Origin: Mangrovimonas sp. TPBH4 | GTDB lineage: Bacteria > Bacteroidota > Bacteroidia > Flavobacteriales > Flavobacteriaceae | DNA length: 64,000 bases | Assembly (NCBI RefSeq): GCF_001280505.1 | Contig: NZ_LBIO01000042.1 | Span: 186,001-250,000 of the forward strand | Direction of reading: 5' to 3' | In this document: piece by piece, positions 17,755 through 26,353 of the stretch | Position numbering within the stretch: the first letter of the stretch is position 1 | Layout of the letters: the number at the start of each line of letters is the position of its first letter | Program-made: the position numbers and the translations under genes | The notes under the pieces: model-generated | What the model was told of the DNA's origin: nothing | Database searches by the model: none | The model's input: only the letters and a program-made list of their open reading frames with translations

Positions 17755-17786
17755 TTAACAGTAGCTTAACATTTGCGTTAAATTTG
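17755..17786 (+). promoter_or_regulatory. Candidate susC promoter with TTAACA direct repeats
   Basis: Two copies of TTAACA start 11 bases apart (17755 and 17766), one helical turn, followed 7 bases later by TAAATTTG at 17779-17786, a match to the -7 consensus TAnnTTTG. The second copy also pairs with GTTAA at 17777. No -33 TTG is present at the usual spacing. This looks like an activator-dependent promoter giving a leader of about 90 bases before susC. All by inspection. Confidence 0.4.
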
Positions 17787-17884
17787 AATATGACAAAAAT
17801 CTCATTAATTAATTGTATTAATATCAATTATACGGCGCTTAAAATTAAAATTACTTAAATATACTGTACTAACACTTTAACAAC

Positions 17885-20800
17885 ATGCGAAAATTTGATC
17901 TGAAAAACATTTATAGGTGTACAAAATATTGTTACGCCTTTTTGTTCTTTTTTCTAGCGGGACAATTTGCTTTTGCCCAATCTCAGGTTACTGGAACTGT
18001 CAGTGATGAAAATGGGATGGCGCTGCCAGGGGTGAACATTCTAGAAAAGGGAACAACCAAGGGAGCTGTTACAGATTTTGATGGAAACTATACGATTAAT
18101 GTCAGCCAAAATGCGACCTTGATTTTTAGTTACCTGGGTTTTGTAACGCAGGAAGTCCCTGTTGCGGGAAGAACCGTTGTGAATGTTACCCTTAAAGAAA
18201 ACTTGGAGAGTCTTCAAGAAGTTGTCGTGATTGGATATGGATCGCAATTGAAGGAAGATTTGAGTGGTTCTGTGGCTACTGTAGATACCGAGGCGATTCA
18301 AAATATGCCTCAGGTAAGTGTGGACCAGTTGATTCAGGGACGTGCTTCCGGGGTGAACGTTACTCTTAACTCTGGCCAGCCTGGTAGTGCGGTGTCTGTA
18401 AGGATTCGTGGAGTGAACACCATTTCTGGGTCTGGAGAGCCTTTGTATATTATTGATGGGGTTCCTATTTCTGGGGACACCAACAATATTGCAACCAGTG
18501 GGCGTTCCATAGCCGATAACAATATTGGTCAAGGAGATGGTGCTACAGACGTAAGTCCATTGGCGGCACTTAATCCAAATGATATTGAAACGCTTAACGT
18601 TTTAAAAGATGCTTCTGCTACAGCAATCTACGGTTCTAGAGGTGCTAATGGGGTGGTAATCATTACTACTAAAAGCGGAAAAACCAAAAAGGGATCGCTT
18701 AAGTACAATACGTTCATGGCCATTCAGCGTCCTACAAATTTCATCGACGTGATGAACTTGCAGCAATATGCAAGATTGCAAAATGAAATAGGGACTATAT
18801 ATGGTTTGAATCTTCAGCCTGAGTTTGCGAATCCAAGTTTGTTAGGTGAAGGTACTAATTGGCAAAGCGCCATTTTTGATGATGCCTTGATGCAAAGTCA
18901 TGAACTGTCTTTCTCAGGGGGAAACGACAATATGAATTACTTCATATCTGCAGGGTTTTTGGATCAAGAAGGAACTGTAATAGGTTCAGGATTCGACAGG
19001 ATCAATATTAGGTCTAATATTTCGGCGAACGTTACAGATAAAATTACGGTTGGGGCTAATTTGACGGCTAGTAGGACTAAAGATCAATTAACATTGAATA
19101 ATGCTACAAACGGTATTGTTTTCTTATCTTTAATGAACAACCCTGCTACCGCGGTTTACAATCCAGATGGATCTTTTGCCGGTCCAGATGAAGATGATGA
19201 CTTTAAAAATGAAAACCCAATTGCTAAGGCCTTAAGCCTTAAAAATACCTTGACTCGTAATCGTCTTTTTGGAAATATGTTTGCCGAAGTTCAATTGGGC
19301 AATAAAATTACCTATAGGGCTGAGTTTGGAGGTGACTTTGGTTTTAATTTAAGTGATAGATTTCAGCCTACTTTTACTTATGGTGAAATTACAGGAGGGG
19401 AGAGTTCCCTGAACGTAAGAAGGGAAAATAACGATTTTTGGATCGTTAAAAACTTAGTGACCTATAATGATCGGTTCAATGATAAGCATGATTTGACTGT
19501 GCTTTTAGGACAAGAAGCTCAAGAGTCTAGTTGGGAAGGTGTCATAGGGAGTGATGGAGATTTTGTGAGCAATGATGTGCCAATTTTGGGTACTGGTGAT
19601 GCCAATGATAACAATGAGCAATATAAAGGGAGTAATGCGTTGGCCTCTTTCTTTGGAAGGGTGATTTATTCTTTTGATAATCGTTATAATATCACGGCTT
19701 CTTTAAGGGCGGATGGATCTTCGAAATTTGCCAATGGCAAAAAATGGGGGTATTTTCCTTCGATTTCAGGAGCTTGGAGATTGTCTAATGAAAACTTTAT
19801 GAGTGATTTTGATGCCATACAGAATATTAAACTTTACGGAGGATATGGCGAGGTTGGTAACCAGGCTATTGAAAATTTCGCTTATGGCGCAAGATTGAGT
19901 ACCATTTCTACAGGTGTAGGGACAGGATTTGAATATGCTAATTTCCCCAATGAAGATTTAAAATGGGAATCTTCACAGCAAACCAATTTTGGTTTGGATT
20001 TCTCTTTATTCGATTCTCGTTTTGGAGCGACGGTTGAATTGTACAACAAGGTGTCTAAGGATTTCTTGTACCAATTGACGGTTACTGATTTTGTCACTGG
20101 TGGTAATTCTCCAGGATCCATTGGAGCACCTTGGGTAAACCTTGGGGAAATGCAAAATAAAGGGGTTGATGTTACCTTAAGCTATAAAACTATTGGAAGC
20201 GGGGATTTTTCATATAGCTCCTCTTTAACGTTTTCGAAGTATGAAAACAGAGTTAACGAACTTCTAGGTGATTTGACCATTTACGGTACGGTTACCATGA
20301 ATACTTCCAACCAAATTATAACCATTACCGAGGTGGGTGAGCCAATCGGGATGTTTTACGGATACCAAGTGGAAGGCATGTTTAGAACTGTAGAAGATAT
20401 GGAAGGTGCTCCAATACAATTCGGACGTCCTTTTGAAGATGCTTTATTCTCGACTACTTGGTTAGGAGACTTGAAGTTTAAGGATGTGAACGGTGATGGC
20501 GTGATTGATACCAACGATAGAACGGTGATTGGTAACCCGCACCCAGACTTTACATTTGGATTCCAAAACTCATTCAGCTATAAAAATTTAGACCTTTCCA
20601 TTTTTATGCAGGGGTCCTACGGAAATGATGTGTTTAATGCTGTGGCAAGAAACTTAACTGCAGGAAATGCTACACATACCAACCAGTCGCCTTCAGTATT
20701 GGATTATTGGTCAATAGACAATCCAAATGCAAGTTCTCCAAGACTGGCTAGAAATGATACGCCAAACATTAATATTTCAGATCGCTATATCGAAGATGGG

Positions 20801-21043
20801 TCGTATTTGAGAATCCAAAACGTGACACTTGGGTATACCCTGCCAATTGATGTAACAAGATCTGTAGGAATTAATCGATTGAGATGTTATGGAATGATCC
20901 AAAACCTTTACACCTTCACCAACTACTCGGGATACGATCCGGAAGTTGGGGTGTATAACCAAAATGCGCTACTTATGGGAGTGGACAACGGACGTTATCC
21001 AACCCCAAGGATTTTTACGCTAGGATTTAATTTAGAATTTTAA
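17885..21043 (+). CDS. SusC-like TonB-dependent outer-membrane transporter
   Basis: A 1052-residue outer-membrane protein: signal peptide to about residue 32 (ending FAFAQS), a carboxypeptidase-regulatory-like domain (about 35-110; GTVSDENGMALPGVNI), the plug domain (about 120-240; LIQGRASGVNV, VRIRGVNTISGSGEPLYIIDG) and a 22-strand barrel ending in GFNLEF. With SusD it imports oligosaccharides using TonB energy. It starts the plus-strand operon SusC, SusD, TIG lipoprotein, fasciclin lipoprotein. Placed between a mannanase operon and an alpha-galactosidase, it probably imports (galacto)mannan oligosaccharides. The long A+T-rich leader region carries candidate activator sites. Confidence 0.96.
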   Translation: MRKFDLKNIYRCTKYCYAFLFFFLAGQFAFAQSQVTGTVSDENGMALPGVNILEKGTTKGAVTDFDGNYTINVSQNATLIFSYLGFVTQEVPVAGRTVVNVTLKENLESLQEVVVIGYGSQLKEDLSGSVATVDTEAIQNMPQVSVDQLIQGRASGVNVTLNSGQPGSAVSVRIRGVNTISGSGEPLYIIDGVPISGDTNNIATSGRSIADNNIGQGDGATDVSPLAALNPNDIETLNVLKDASATAIYGSRGANGVVIITTKSGKTKKGSLKYNTFMAIQRPTNFIDVMNLQQYARLQNEIGTIYGLNLQPEFANPSLLGEGTNWQSAIFDDALMQSHELSFSGGNDNMNYFISAGFLDQEGTVIGSGFDRINIRSNISANVTDKITVGANLTASRTKDQLTLNNATNGIVFLSLMNNPATAVYNPDGSFAGPDEDDDFKNENPIAKALSLKNTLTRNRLFGNMFAEVQLGNKITYRAEFGGDFGFNLSDRFQPTFTYGEITGGESSLNVRRENNDFWIVKNLVTYNDRFNDKHDLTVLLGQEAQESSWEGVIGSDGDFVSNDVPILGTGDANDNNEQYKGSNALASFFGRVIYSFDNRYNITASLRADGSSKFANGKKWGYFPSISGAWRLSNENFMSDFDAIQNIKLYGGYGEVGNQAIENFAYGARLSTISTGVGTGFEYANFPNEDLKWESSQQTNFGLDFSLFDSRFGATVELYNKVSKDFLYQLTVTDFVTGGNSPGSIGAPWVNLGEMQNKGVDVTLSYKTIGSGDFSYSSSLTFSKYENRVNELLGDLTIYGTVTMNTSNQIITITEVGEPIGMFYGYQVEGMFRTVEDMEGAPIQFGRPFEDALFSTTWLGDLKFKDVNGDGVIDTNDRTVIGNPHPDFTFGFQNSFSYKNLDLSIFMQGSYGNDVFNAVARNLTAGNATHTNQSPSVLDYWSIDNPNASSPRLARNDTPNINISDRYIEDGSYLRIQNVTLGYTLPIDVTRSVGINRLRCYGMIQNLYTFTNYSGYDPEVGVYNQNALLMGVDNGRYPTPRIFTLGFNLEF

Positions 21044-21054
21044 AAACATCAGCT

Positions 21055-22638
21055 ATGAATACATATACAAACAGACTATTTAAAACGAAACTTGTAGCCG
21101 TGTTAACGGTCGTGTTAGGCTTGTCGTCCTGTACCGGAGATTTTTTGGATAGGCCACCGGAGGATTCGTATAATGTTGATGAATTTTACCAAACAACAGA
21201 GCAGGTCAATGCTGCAACCAATGCACTTTATACTAGACCTTGGTATAATTTTGTAACCAATGTATCTTGGTGTATTGGAGAGATAAGCTCAGGGAATGGG
21301 CGCACTTGGGATCCTAGAAATGGGGATTTTATGAACTTTGCCATTACTGGTGAGCATGGAACTTTAACCCAAGCCTGGGAATCTTTATATGCCGTGGTTG
21401 CGCAGAGTAATGCCGTAATTAACACCTTGCCGGAAAAAGTAGCGGCAGATGTTCCGGTAGATGTAGTTAATAATGCCTTAGGGGAAGCTCGCGTAATTAG
21501 AGCTGCTGCTTATTTTTACTTAGTAAGAATTTTTGGGTCTATTCCAATTATTGCTGATAATAACGAATATGTTTTGGAGCCTGTGGTGCCACGTAACCCA
21601 GAATCTGATGTGTATGAGTTCATCAAAAGAGATTTGGAGTTTGCCATCGACAATTGTTATGAAAAAGTGAGAGGTTCTAATTATGATGCCAATGCCAAAG
21701 TGTCTAGCGGATCAGCTAAAGCCCTATTGGCAAAGGTGTATTTATATGAACAAAATTATACCATGGCTTATCAATTAGCGAGTGAAGTAATTAATTCTGG
21801 TGAATTTAAGCTTTATGGAGGCGATGCCGAAGATGGAGACCCAACGGGAAGCTACTACGATTTGTTTTTAACGATCAATGACAATAATCCAGAATCTATC
21901 ATTGCCTTACAATGGACCAACACAGGAGTGTGGGCTGAAGGAAATGGGTTGCAATCTTTGTTTGCTCCTGCGGGTGTAACAGGCTTTTCTGATGGATGGT
22001 CTGCAGTAGGGCCTTCCATAGACTTACAGCAAGCATATGAAGATACGGAGTTGGATGAGAGGTATTACGCTACCATTATGGCGCCGGGGGCTTATTATCC
22101 AGATTTAAACGATGGTTATACAGTGTCCGAAAATATCAGTCACCAAGGAACCAATACAGGGGTGAAGAAATATGTGGTGGGCAATGCTGCTACCAATGGT
22201 GGTGGTGCTGCACAAAGCTATCCTAACAATACCTATATTCTACGATATGGAGAGTTATTGTTGATCCATGCTGAAGCTGCGTTGAGTGGAGGCGGTTCTA
22301 CAGCCGATGGGATTGCATCCTTCAATAAGGTGAGACGTAGAGCGGGATTGGAAGATAAACCAAATCCAACTTTGGATGATGTGTTCCATGAAAGACGCAT
22401 TGAGTTGGCTTACGAGTCTGAATTTTGGTACGATGTAGTGAGGAGAGGACCCGATTTCGCTTTGAATTTCCTAAGCAATACAGAAAGAGGTACCTATAAT
22501 AATGATACCGACCCGCCTTCGGTTTGGTCTGAAACCTATACGGCTACTATGGATGACTTGTTGTTCCCATATCCTAATAATGAGATAGAGAATAATCCAG
22601 CCCTATTGGAGCCACCAGTACCTTACGATTTTGAATAA
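21055..22638 (+). CDS. SusD-like glycan-binding lipoprotein
   Basis: A 527-residue surface lipoprotein (lipobox Cys26 in LSSCTGDFLDRPPE, a start typical of SusD). The N-terminal SusD-like region has TPR-like helices (ARVIRAAAYFYLVRIFG near 150), and the C-terminal RagB/SusD part has the usual ILRYGELLLIHAEAAL, FNKVRRRAGL and ERRIELAYESEFWYDVVRRG blocks. It caps the SusC barrel and captures oligosaccharide. It begins 11 bases after susC. Aromatic residues for mannan contact cannot be assigned without a structure. Confidence 0.96.
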   Translation: MNTYTNRLFKTKLVAVLTVVLGLSSCTGDFLDRPPEDSYNVDEFYQTTEQVNAATNALYTRPWYNFVTNVSWCIGEISSGNGRTWDPRNGDFMNFAITGEHGTLTQAWESLYAVVAQSNAVINTLPEKVAADVPVDVVNNALGEARVIRAAAYFYLVRIFGSIPIIADNNEYVLEPVVPRNPESDVYEFIKRDLEFAIDNCYEKVRGSNYDANAKVSSGSAKALLAKVYLYEQNYTMAYQLASEVINSGEFKLYGGDAEDGDPTGSYYDLFLTINDNNPESIIALQWTNTGVWAEGNGLQSLFAPAGVTGFSDGWSAVGPSIDLQQAYEDTELDERYYATIMAPGAYYPDLNDGYTVSENISHQGTNTGVKKYVVGNAATNGGGAAQSYPNNTYILRYGELLLIHAEAALSGGGSTADGIASFNKVRRRAGLEDKPNPTLDDVFHERRIELAYESEFWYDVVRRGPDFALNFLSNTERGTYNNDTDPPSVWSETYTATMDDLLFPYPNNEIENNPALLEPPVPYDFE

Positions 22639-22648
22639 AAACAAGACT

Positions 22649-23731
22649 ATGAAAACAATGCATATAAACTTACAAAAGGCAAGATGGTTTATGGTTATGA
22701 TAATTGCTGCATTGCAGTTAACATCTTGCGAGAACGATTTTAAAGATGCTCCCACGCCTGATGCCTCAAAACCGCCGGTGATTACCAGTGTAAGTGAAGT
22801 GTCTGAAGATGTTGTGGTGACCCAGGGGGTTTTAAATGGCACTTATATTATAAGGGGGGAATATCTCGGAAGTTTGCTAAAAGTGTACTTTAACGGATAT
22901 CAAACTGGATTTAATCCAGCATTAGTAACTGACAATGTTGCTTTTGTGACGGTTCCTGAGCAAGCGCCTTATGTAAATCAATCTAATATTTTAAGACTGG
23001 AAACTTTGGGAGGTTCTGTTGAATACGATTTTTCGCTGTTAACTATTACCGAATTTACAGAGGAAACTGTAGACGGTGTGAAGTTAGTGCACCTAATGGG
23101 AGGTGATTTCACCGATACAGATACGGTAACTTTTGTTAGCGGTTCAGAAGAAGACGGAAACCTTGTAGAGTTGGAAGCTGAAATAGTATCCATTTCTCCA
23201 GAATTGGTTACTGTAAAAGTTCCCGATGGTGTGGAGCAGGCTTATATTTATTTGGCAACTACCAGAGGAGCGGTAGCGAGATCGGATTCTTATGGATTTT
23301 CATATTCCATTTATATAGATGATCTACATCCAGATTGGACGGTAGGAGAGTGGGGAGGAACCCATGAATTATATTCAACAGAGCATGCAATCGGGCAGTA
23401 TTCCATAAAATGTATCAGGGAGGCTTGGTCTGGGTTTACTTTCTGGGTACCAAATATTCCTTTTGATGAGTTTGATGCCATTACCGTTTCGGTATATGGT
23501 ACAGGAGCGCCGGGTGATACAGTGACTTTAGCAATCAATGATTTTGATGGTGCGGCAACGCATCAGCCCATAGAACTCATTCCTGGTGAATGGAACAAAG
23601 TAGTGATCCCATTAATGGATTTCTATCCAAACGGAGCACCTAGCACAATTTTTAGATTGGATTTCCAAGAATCATCCAACACTGGATTGGCTGAGTATAT
23701 TTTTTATATCGATGATTTTGGATTCCTATAA
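22649..23731 (+). CDS. TIG/IPT-domain surface glycan-binding lipoprotein
   Basis: A 360-residue lipoprotein (lipobox Cys27 in LTSCEND). Residues about 42-133 and 134-218 look like two TIG (immunoglobulin-like) domains, the first starting PPVITSVS; residues about 222-360 look like a beta-sandwich carbohydrate-binding module (DDLHPDWTVGEW, FTFWVPNIPF, closing YIFYIDDFGF). This architecture is common for the non-catalytic SusE/SusF-position binding proteins of Bacteroidota loci. The ATG at 22649, ten bases after the SusD stop, is chosen; a longer frame begins with TTG inside susD. Binding of mannan is inferred from the locus. Confidence 0.82.
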   Translation: MKTMHINLQKARWFMVMIIAALQLTSCENDFKDAPTPDASKPPVITSVSEVSEDVVVTQGVLNGTYIIRGEYLGSLLKVYFNGYQTGFNPALVTDNVAFVTVPEQAPYVNQSNILRLETLGGSVEYDFSLLTITEFTEETVDGVKLVHLMGGDFTDTDTVTFVSGSEEDGNLVELEAEIVSISPELVTVKVPDGVEQAYIYLATTRGAVARSDSYGFSYSIYIDDLHPDWTVGEWGGTHELYSTEHAIGQYSIKCIREAWSGFTFWVPNIPFDEFDAITVSVYGTGAPGDTVTLAINDFDGAATHQPIELIPGEWNKVVIPLMDFYPNGAPSTIFRLDFQESSNTGLAEYIFYIDDFGFL

Positions 23732-23783
23732 TTCATTCTCGGTACTATAATTAACTAAAACATATTAATCAAAAAGAATTATA

Positions 23784-26267
23784 ATGAAAGTATCCAAAAT
23801 ATATACCACGTTCTTGTTTGTGGCCTTGGCATGCTTTACGGCTTGTAAGGACGACGATGACCAGTTTCCTAGTTTGGGGAATGATCCAAGGAGTATTTCT
23901 GAAGTAATTTCTGAGACCCCAGACTTGTCTTTGCTGAACGACGCTTTGGTGCAGTCGGGTTTGGATGAAACCTTAGGAACGACGTCTACCTACACTGTTT
24001 TTGCTCCAAATAATACGGCTTTTGGAAATGTCGATACGTCTGCATTGACGGAGGAAGAATTGGAAAACGCATTGTTGAACCATGTCATTAGTACGGTGAC
24101 TCCAGATTTCACCTCTACCATGACAACGGGCTACAGAAGTACCATGGCGACTGGTCCAGATGGACGCAATTTGAGCTTTTTTACGAATGCCGATACCGAA
24201 TTGATGTTCAATGGTGTGGCCTCTTTAGTAGATGGAGCTTACGACATTGGTACAACCAATGGCGTGTTGCATACGGTGGATGAAGTATTGTTGCCACCTA
24301 CCGTTGTGGATCAAATAGCTGCTAACCCTGATTATTCTTCTTTGGCGGAAGCTGTTGAATTAGCTGGTTTAGGAGAATTGTTATCGGAGTCCGATCCTGA
24401 AAATGAAAACTATCCATTTACGGTGTTTGCTCCAAACAATGCTGCTTTTGAAAGCTTGATGGCGCAACTTAACGGTGCTTTTGGATGGACATCTTTAAGC
24501 GACGTGCCTGTGGAAGTATTACAGGAAGTAGTGATGTACCATGTGGTTGCTGGAGAAAATATTTTGGGAGAAGAAGTAAACGGAACTACCCAAACTACAA
24601 TGCAGGGAGAAGCGTTTTCGATCAATGATAATTTAATTGATGATGCTTCCTATGATAATGGGGAAATTGTAATGACCGATGTGCAAGGTGTTAACGGTAT
24701 GGTGCATGGAGTGAACAAGGTGTTGCTTCCAGATTCAGTGTTCCAAACCGTGTTGAGCGCTACTTTGAATATTGTAGAGCGTTGTAATGATAGAGGGTTT
24801 ACCTCATTTACTTCAGCAGTTGAAATGGTAGGGTTGATCGAGACCTTAACTACAGATGAACTAACCGTTTTTGCGCCGAATAATGATGCTTTCTTGGCTT
24901 TGTTTGCTATTGCCGGTAATTTCGAAAGTCTAGAAGATTTTGATACTCCCGAGGAATTGGCGGTACTGACAGATATCGTGAACTATCATTTGCATGCAGG
25001 AACATTAATGTCCAGTGAGTTTGTGGATGGTGGAGATATTAGTACGATTTACGGAGATGTTATTTCGGTAGATTTAAGTGGTGATGATCCTAGGTTATTG
25101 CCAACTTTTGAAGCTGCAATCCCGTCTTTGGTGGTGAATGCAAACATAGGAGCCACAAACGGAATGGTGCATGAAATAAATAGAGTATTGGTGCCTGATG
25201 CCTTAACAAGTGCTCTAGGAATTGAAACGGGAGAAAGTGGCCTATGTCCTGTTGGAGATCCAGAATTGGTGTTCTTCGATTGGGATGCCAATGGTCCTTG
25301 GTGGGGTAATGTAAACGCTGAAAATGATGCTTCCTTGAGTATCGATGGATCTAGTTATGGTCGAGCCAATTTCCAAACTGGAGGGACAGGATGGCAAGAT
25401 TTATTCTGGAGAAATGGTTCCACATTAAATGGTCAAAATGTTGTTGGAAGTAACGTGAATGATTACGTGTTGAAATTCGATTTGAGAACTATAGAGCCGC
25501 TTTCAGCTGGAATGTTCAGAATTCGTTTCCATGACGGAGATGGAGTTGATGCCTTTTACAACTGGCAGCCATGGGTTGATACCGGTGAGCCTTTAGAAAC
25601 TGATGGATGGGAAACCATTGAAATTCCTTTGTCGGTGTTGGGTGTGCCTGATTTCAGTTTAGTGGATCAAGAATTCGGAATGGCCTTTGAAGGAGCCGAT
25701 GTCTTGTTGAACTTCGCTATCGACAATGTGCGTTTTGATACGCCTGGTTGTGGTGATGTAGATCCTGTAGAGGATACCGATTTGGTGTTCTTCGATTGGG
25801 ATGCGAATGGTCCTTGGTGGGGTAATGTAAATGCCGAAAACGATGCAGCCATTAGTTTGGATGGATCTAGCTACGGTAGAGCCAATTTCCAAACAGGTGG
25901 TACCGGATGGCAAGATCTTTTCTGGAGAAATGGTTCAACATTAAATGGGCAAACTGTAGTGGCCGACAATATAAACGATTATGTTTTGAAATTTGATATC
26001 ATGACCATTGAACCGCTTACGGCGGGAATGTTTAGGATTCGTTTTCATGATGGTGACGGAGTGGATGCCTTCTATAATTGGCAGCCATGGGCCGATACTG
26101 GAGAAGATTTTGATACCGATGGCAGTTGGACTACGGTCACTATTCCTTGTTCCGTCCTGGGAGTGCCAGATTTTAGTTTGATTGACCAGGAATTTGGAAT
26201 GGCTTTCGAAGGAGCCGATGTCTTGTTGAATTTTGCCATAGACAACGTACGTTTTGAAGCTCAATAG
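23784..26267 (+). CDS. Fasciclin-domain lipoprotein with duplicated C-terminal module
   Basis: An 827-residue surface lipoprotein (Cys21 followed by KDDDD, a strong surface-export signal). Three fasciclin (FAS1) domains occupy about residues 37-172, 177-318 and 325-473, each with the hallmark TVFAPNN and a NGxxH closing block (TNGVLHTVDEVL, VNGMVHGVNKVL, TNGMVHEINRVL). Two nearly identical modules follow at about 495-655 and 667-827, offset by 172 residues, each opening LVFFDWDANGPWWGNVNAEN and closing LLNFAIDNVRF. The modules are Trp-rich beta structures resembling carbohydrate-binding modules. It occupies the slot of a SusE/SusF-type binding protein and shares a transcript direction with SusCD. 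Fasciclin domains mediate adhesion in other proteins. Its glycan target is inferred. Confidence 0.85.
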   Translation: MKVSKIYTTFLFVALACFTACKDDDDQFPSLGNDPRSISEVISETPDLSLLNDALVQSGLDETLGTTSTYTVFAPNNTAFGNVDTSALTEEELENALLNHVISTVTPDFTSTMTTGYRSTMATGPDGRNLSFFTNADTELMFNGVASLVDGAYDIGTTNGVLHTVDEVLLPPTVVDQIAANPDYSSLAEAVELAGLGELLSESDPENENYPFTVFAPNNAAFESLMAQLNGAFGWTSLSDVPVEVLQEVVMYHVVAGENILGEEVNGTTQTTMQGEAFSINDNLIDDASYDNGEIVMTDVQGVNGMVHGVNKVLLPDSVFQTVLSATLNIVERCNDRGFTSFTSAVEMVGLIETLTTDELTVFAPNNDAFLALFAIAGNFESLEDFDTPEELAVLTDIVNYHLHAGTLMSSEFVDGGDISTIYGDVISVDLSGDDPRLLPTFEAAIPSLVVNANIGATNGMVHEINRVLVPDALTSALGIETGESGLCPVGDPELVFFDWDANGPWWGNVNAENDASLSIDGSSYGRANFQTGGTGWQDLFWRNGSTLNGQNVVGSNVNDYVLKFDLRTIEPLSAGMFRIRFHDGDGVDAFYNWQPWVDTGEPLETDGWETIEIPLSVLGVPDFSLVDQEFGMAFEGADVLLNFAIDNVRFDTPGCGDVDPVEDTDLVFFDWDANGPWWGNVNAENDAAISLDGSSYGRANFQTGGTGWQDLFWRNGSTLNGQTVVADNINDYVLKFDIMTIEPLTAGMFRIRFHDGDGVDAFYNWQPWADTGEDFDTDGSWTTVTIPCSVLGVPDFSLIDQEFGMAFEGADVLLNFAIDNVRFEAQ
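25266..26264 (+). repeat. Tandem in-gene duplication (unit offset 516 bp)
   Basis: The segments 25266-25731 and 25782-26264 encode almost the same module, and they match closely at DNA level too, for example around GATGGATCTAG and GGATGGCAAGAT. Divergence is mostly at third codon positions. This indicates an intragenic duplication kept similar by selection or gene conversion. Confidence 0.9.
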
Positions 26268-26302
26268 ATTGATTAATAACAAGCATTTGAATTAGTTTTT
26301 TT

Positions 26303-26331
26303 ATTCCCTGTAAAATACCTTTGCAGGGAAT
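26303..26331. terminator. Hairpin between fasciclin gene and GH27 gene
   Basis: Perfect 8-base arms ATTCCCTG and CAGGGAAT with a 13-base loop, preceded by a T/A run and followed by TATTTTTT. It reads as an intrinsic terminator or attenuator after the SusCD operon. The loop contains TACCTTTG (26316-26323), which also matches the -7 consensus, so it may overlap a promoter for GH27. Confidence 0.6.
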
Positions 26332-26353
26332 ATTTTTTAAAATATTTATACCC

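Noticed and set aside
18041..18532. 163-aa minus-strand frame within susC
   Set aside because: Lies opposite the plug domain of SusC; no signals of its own.
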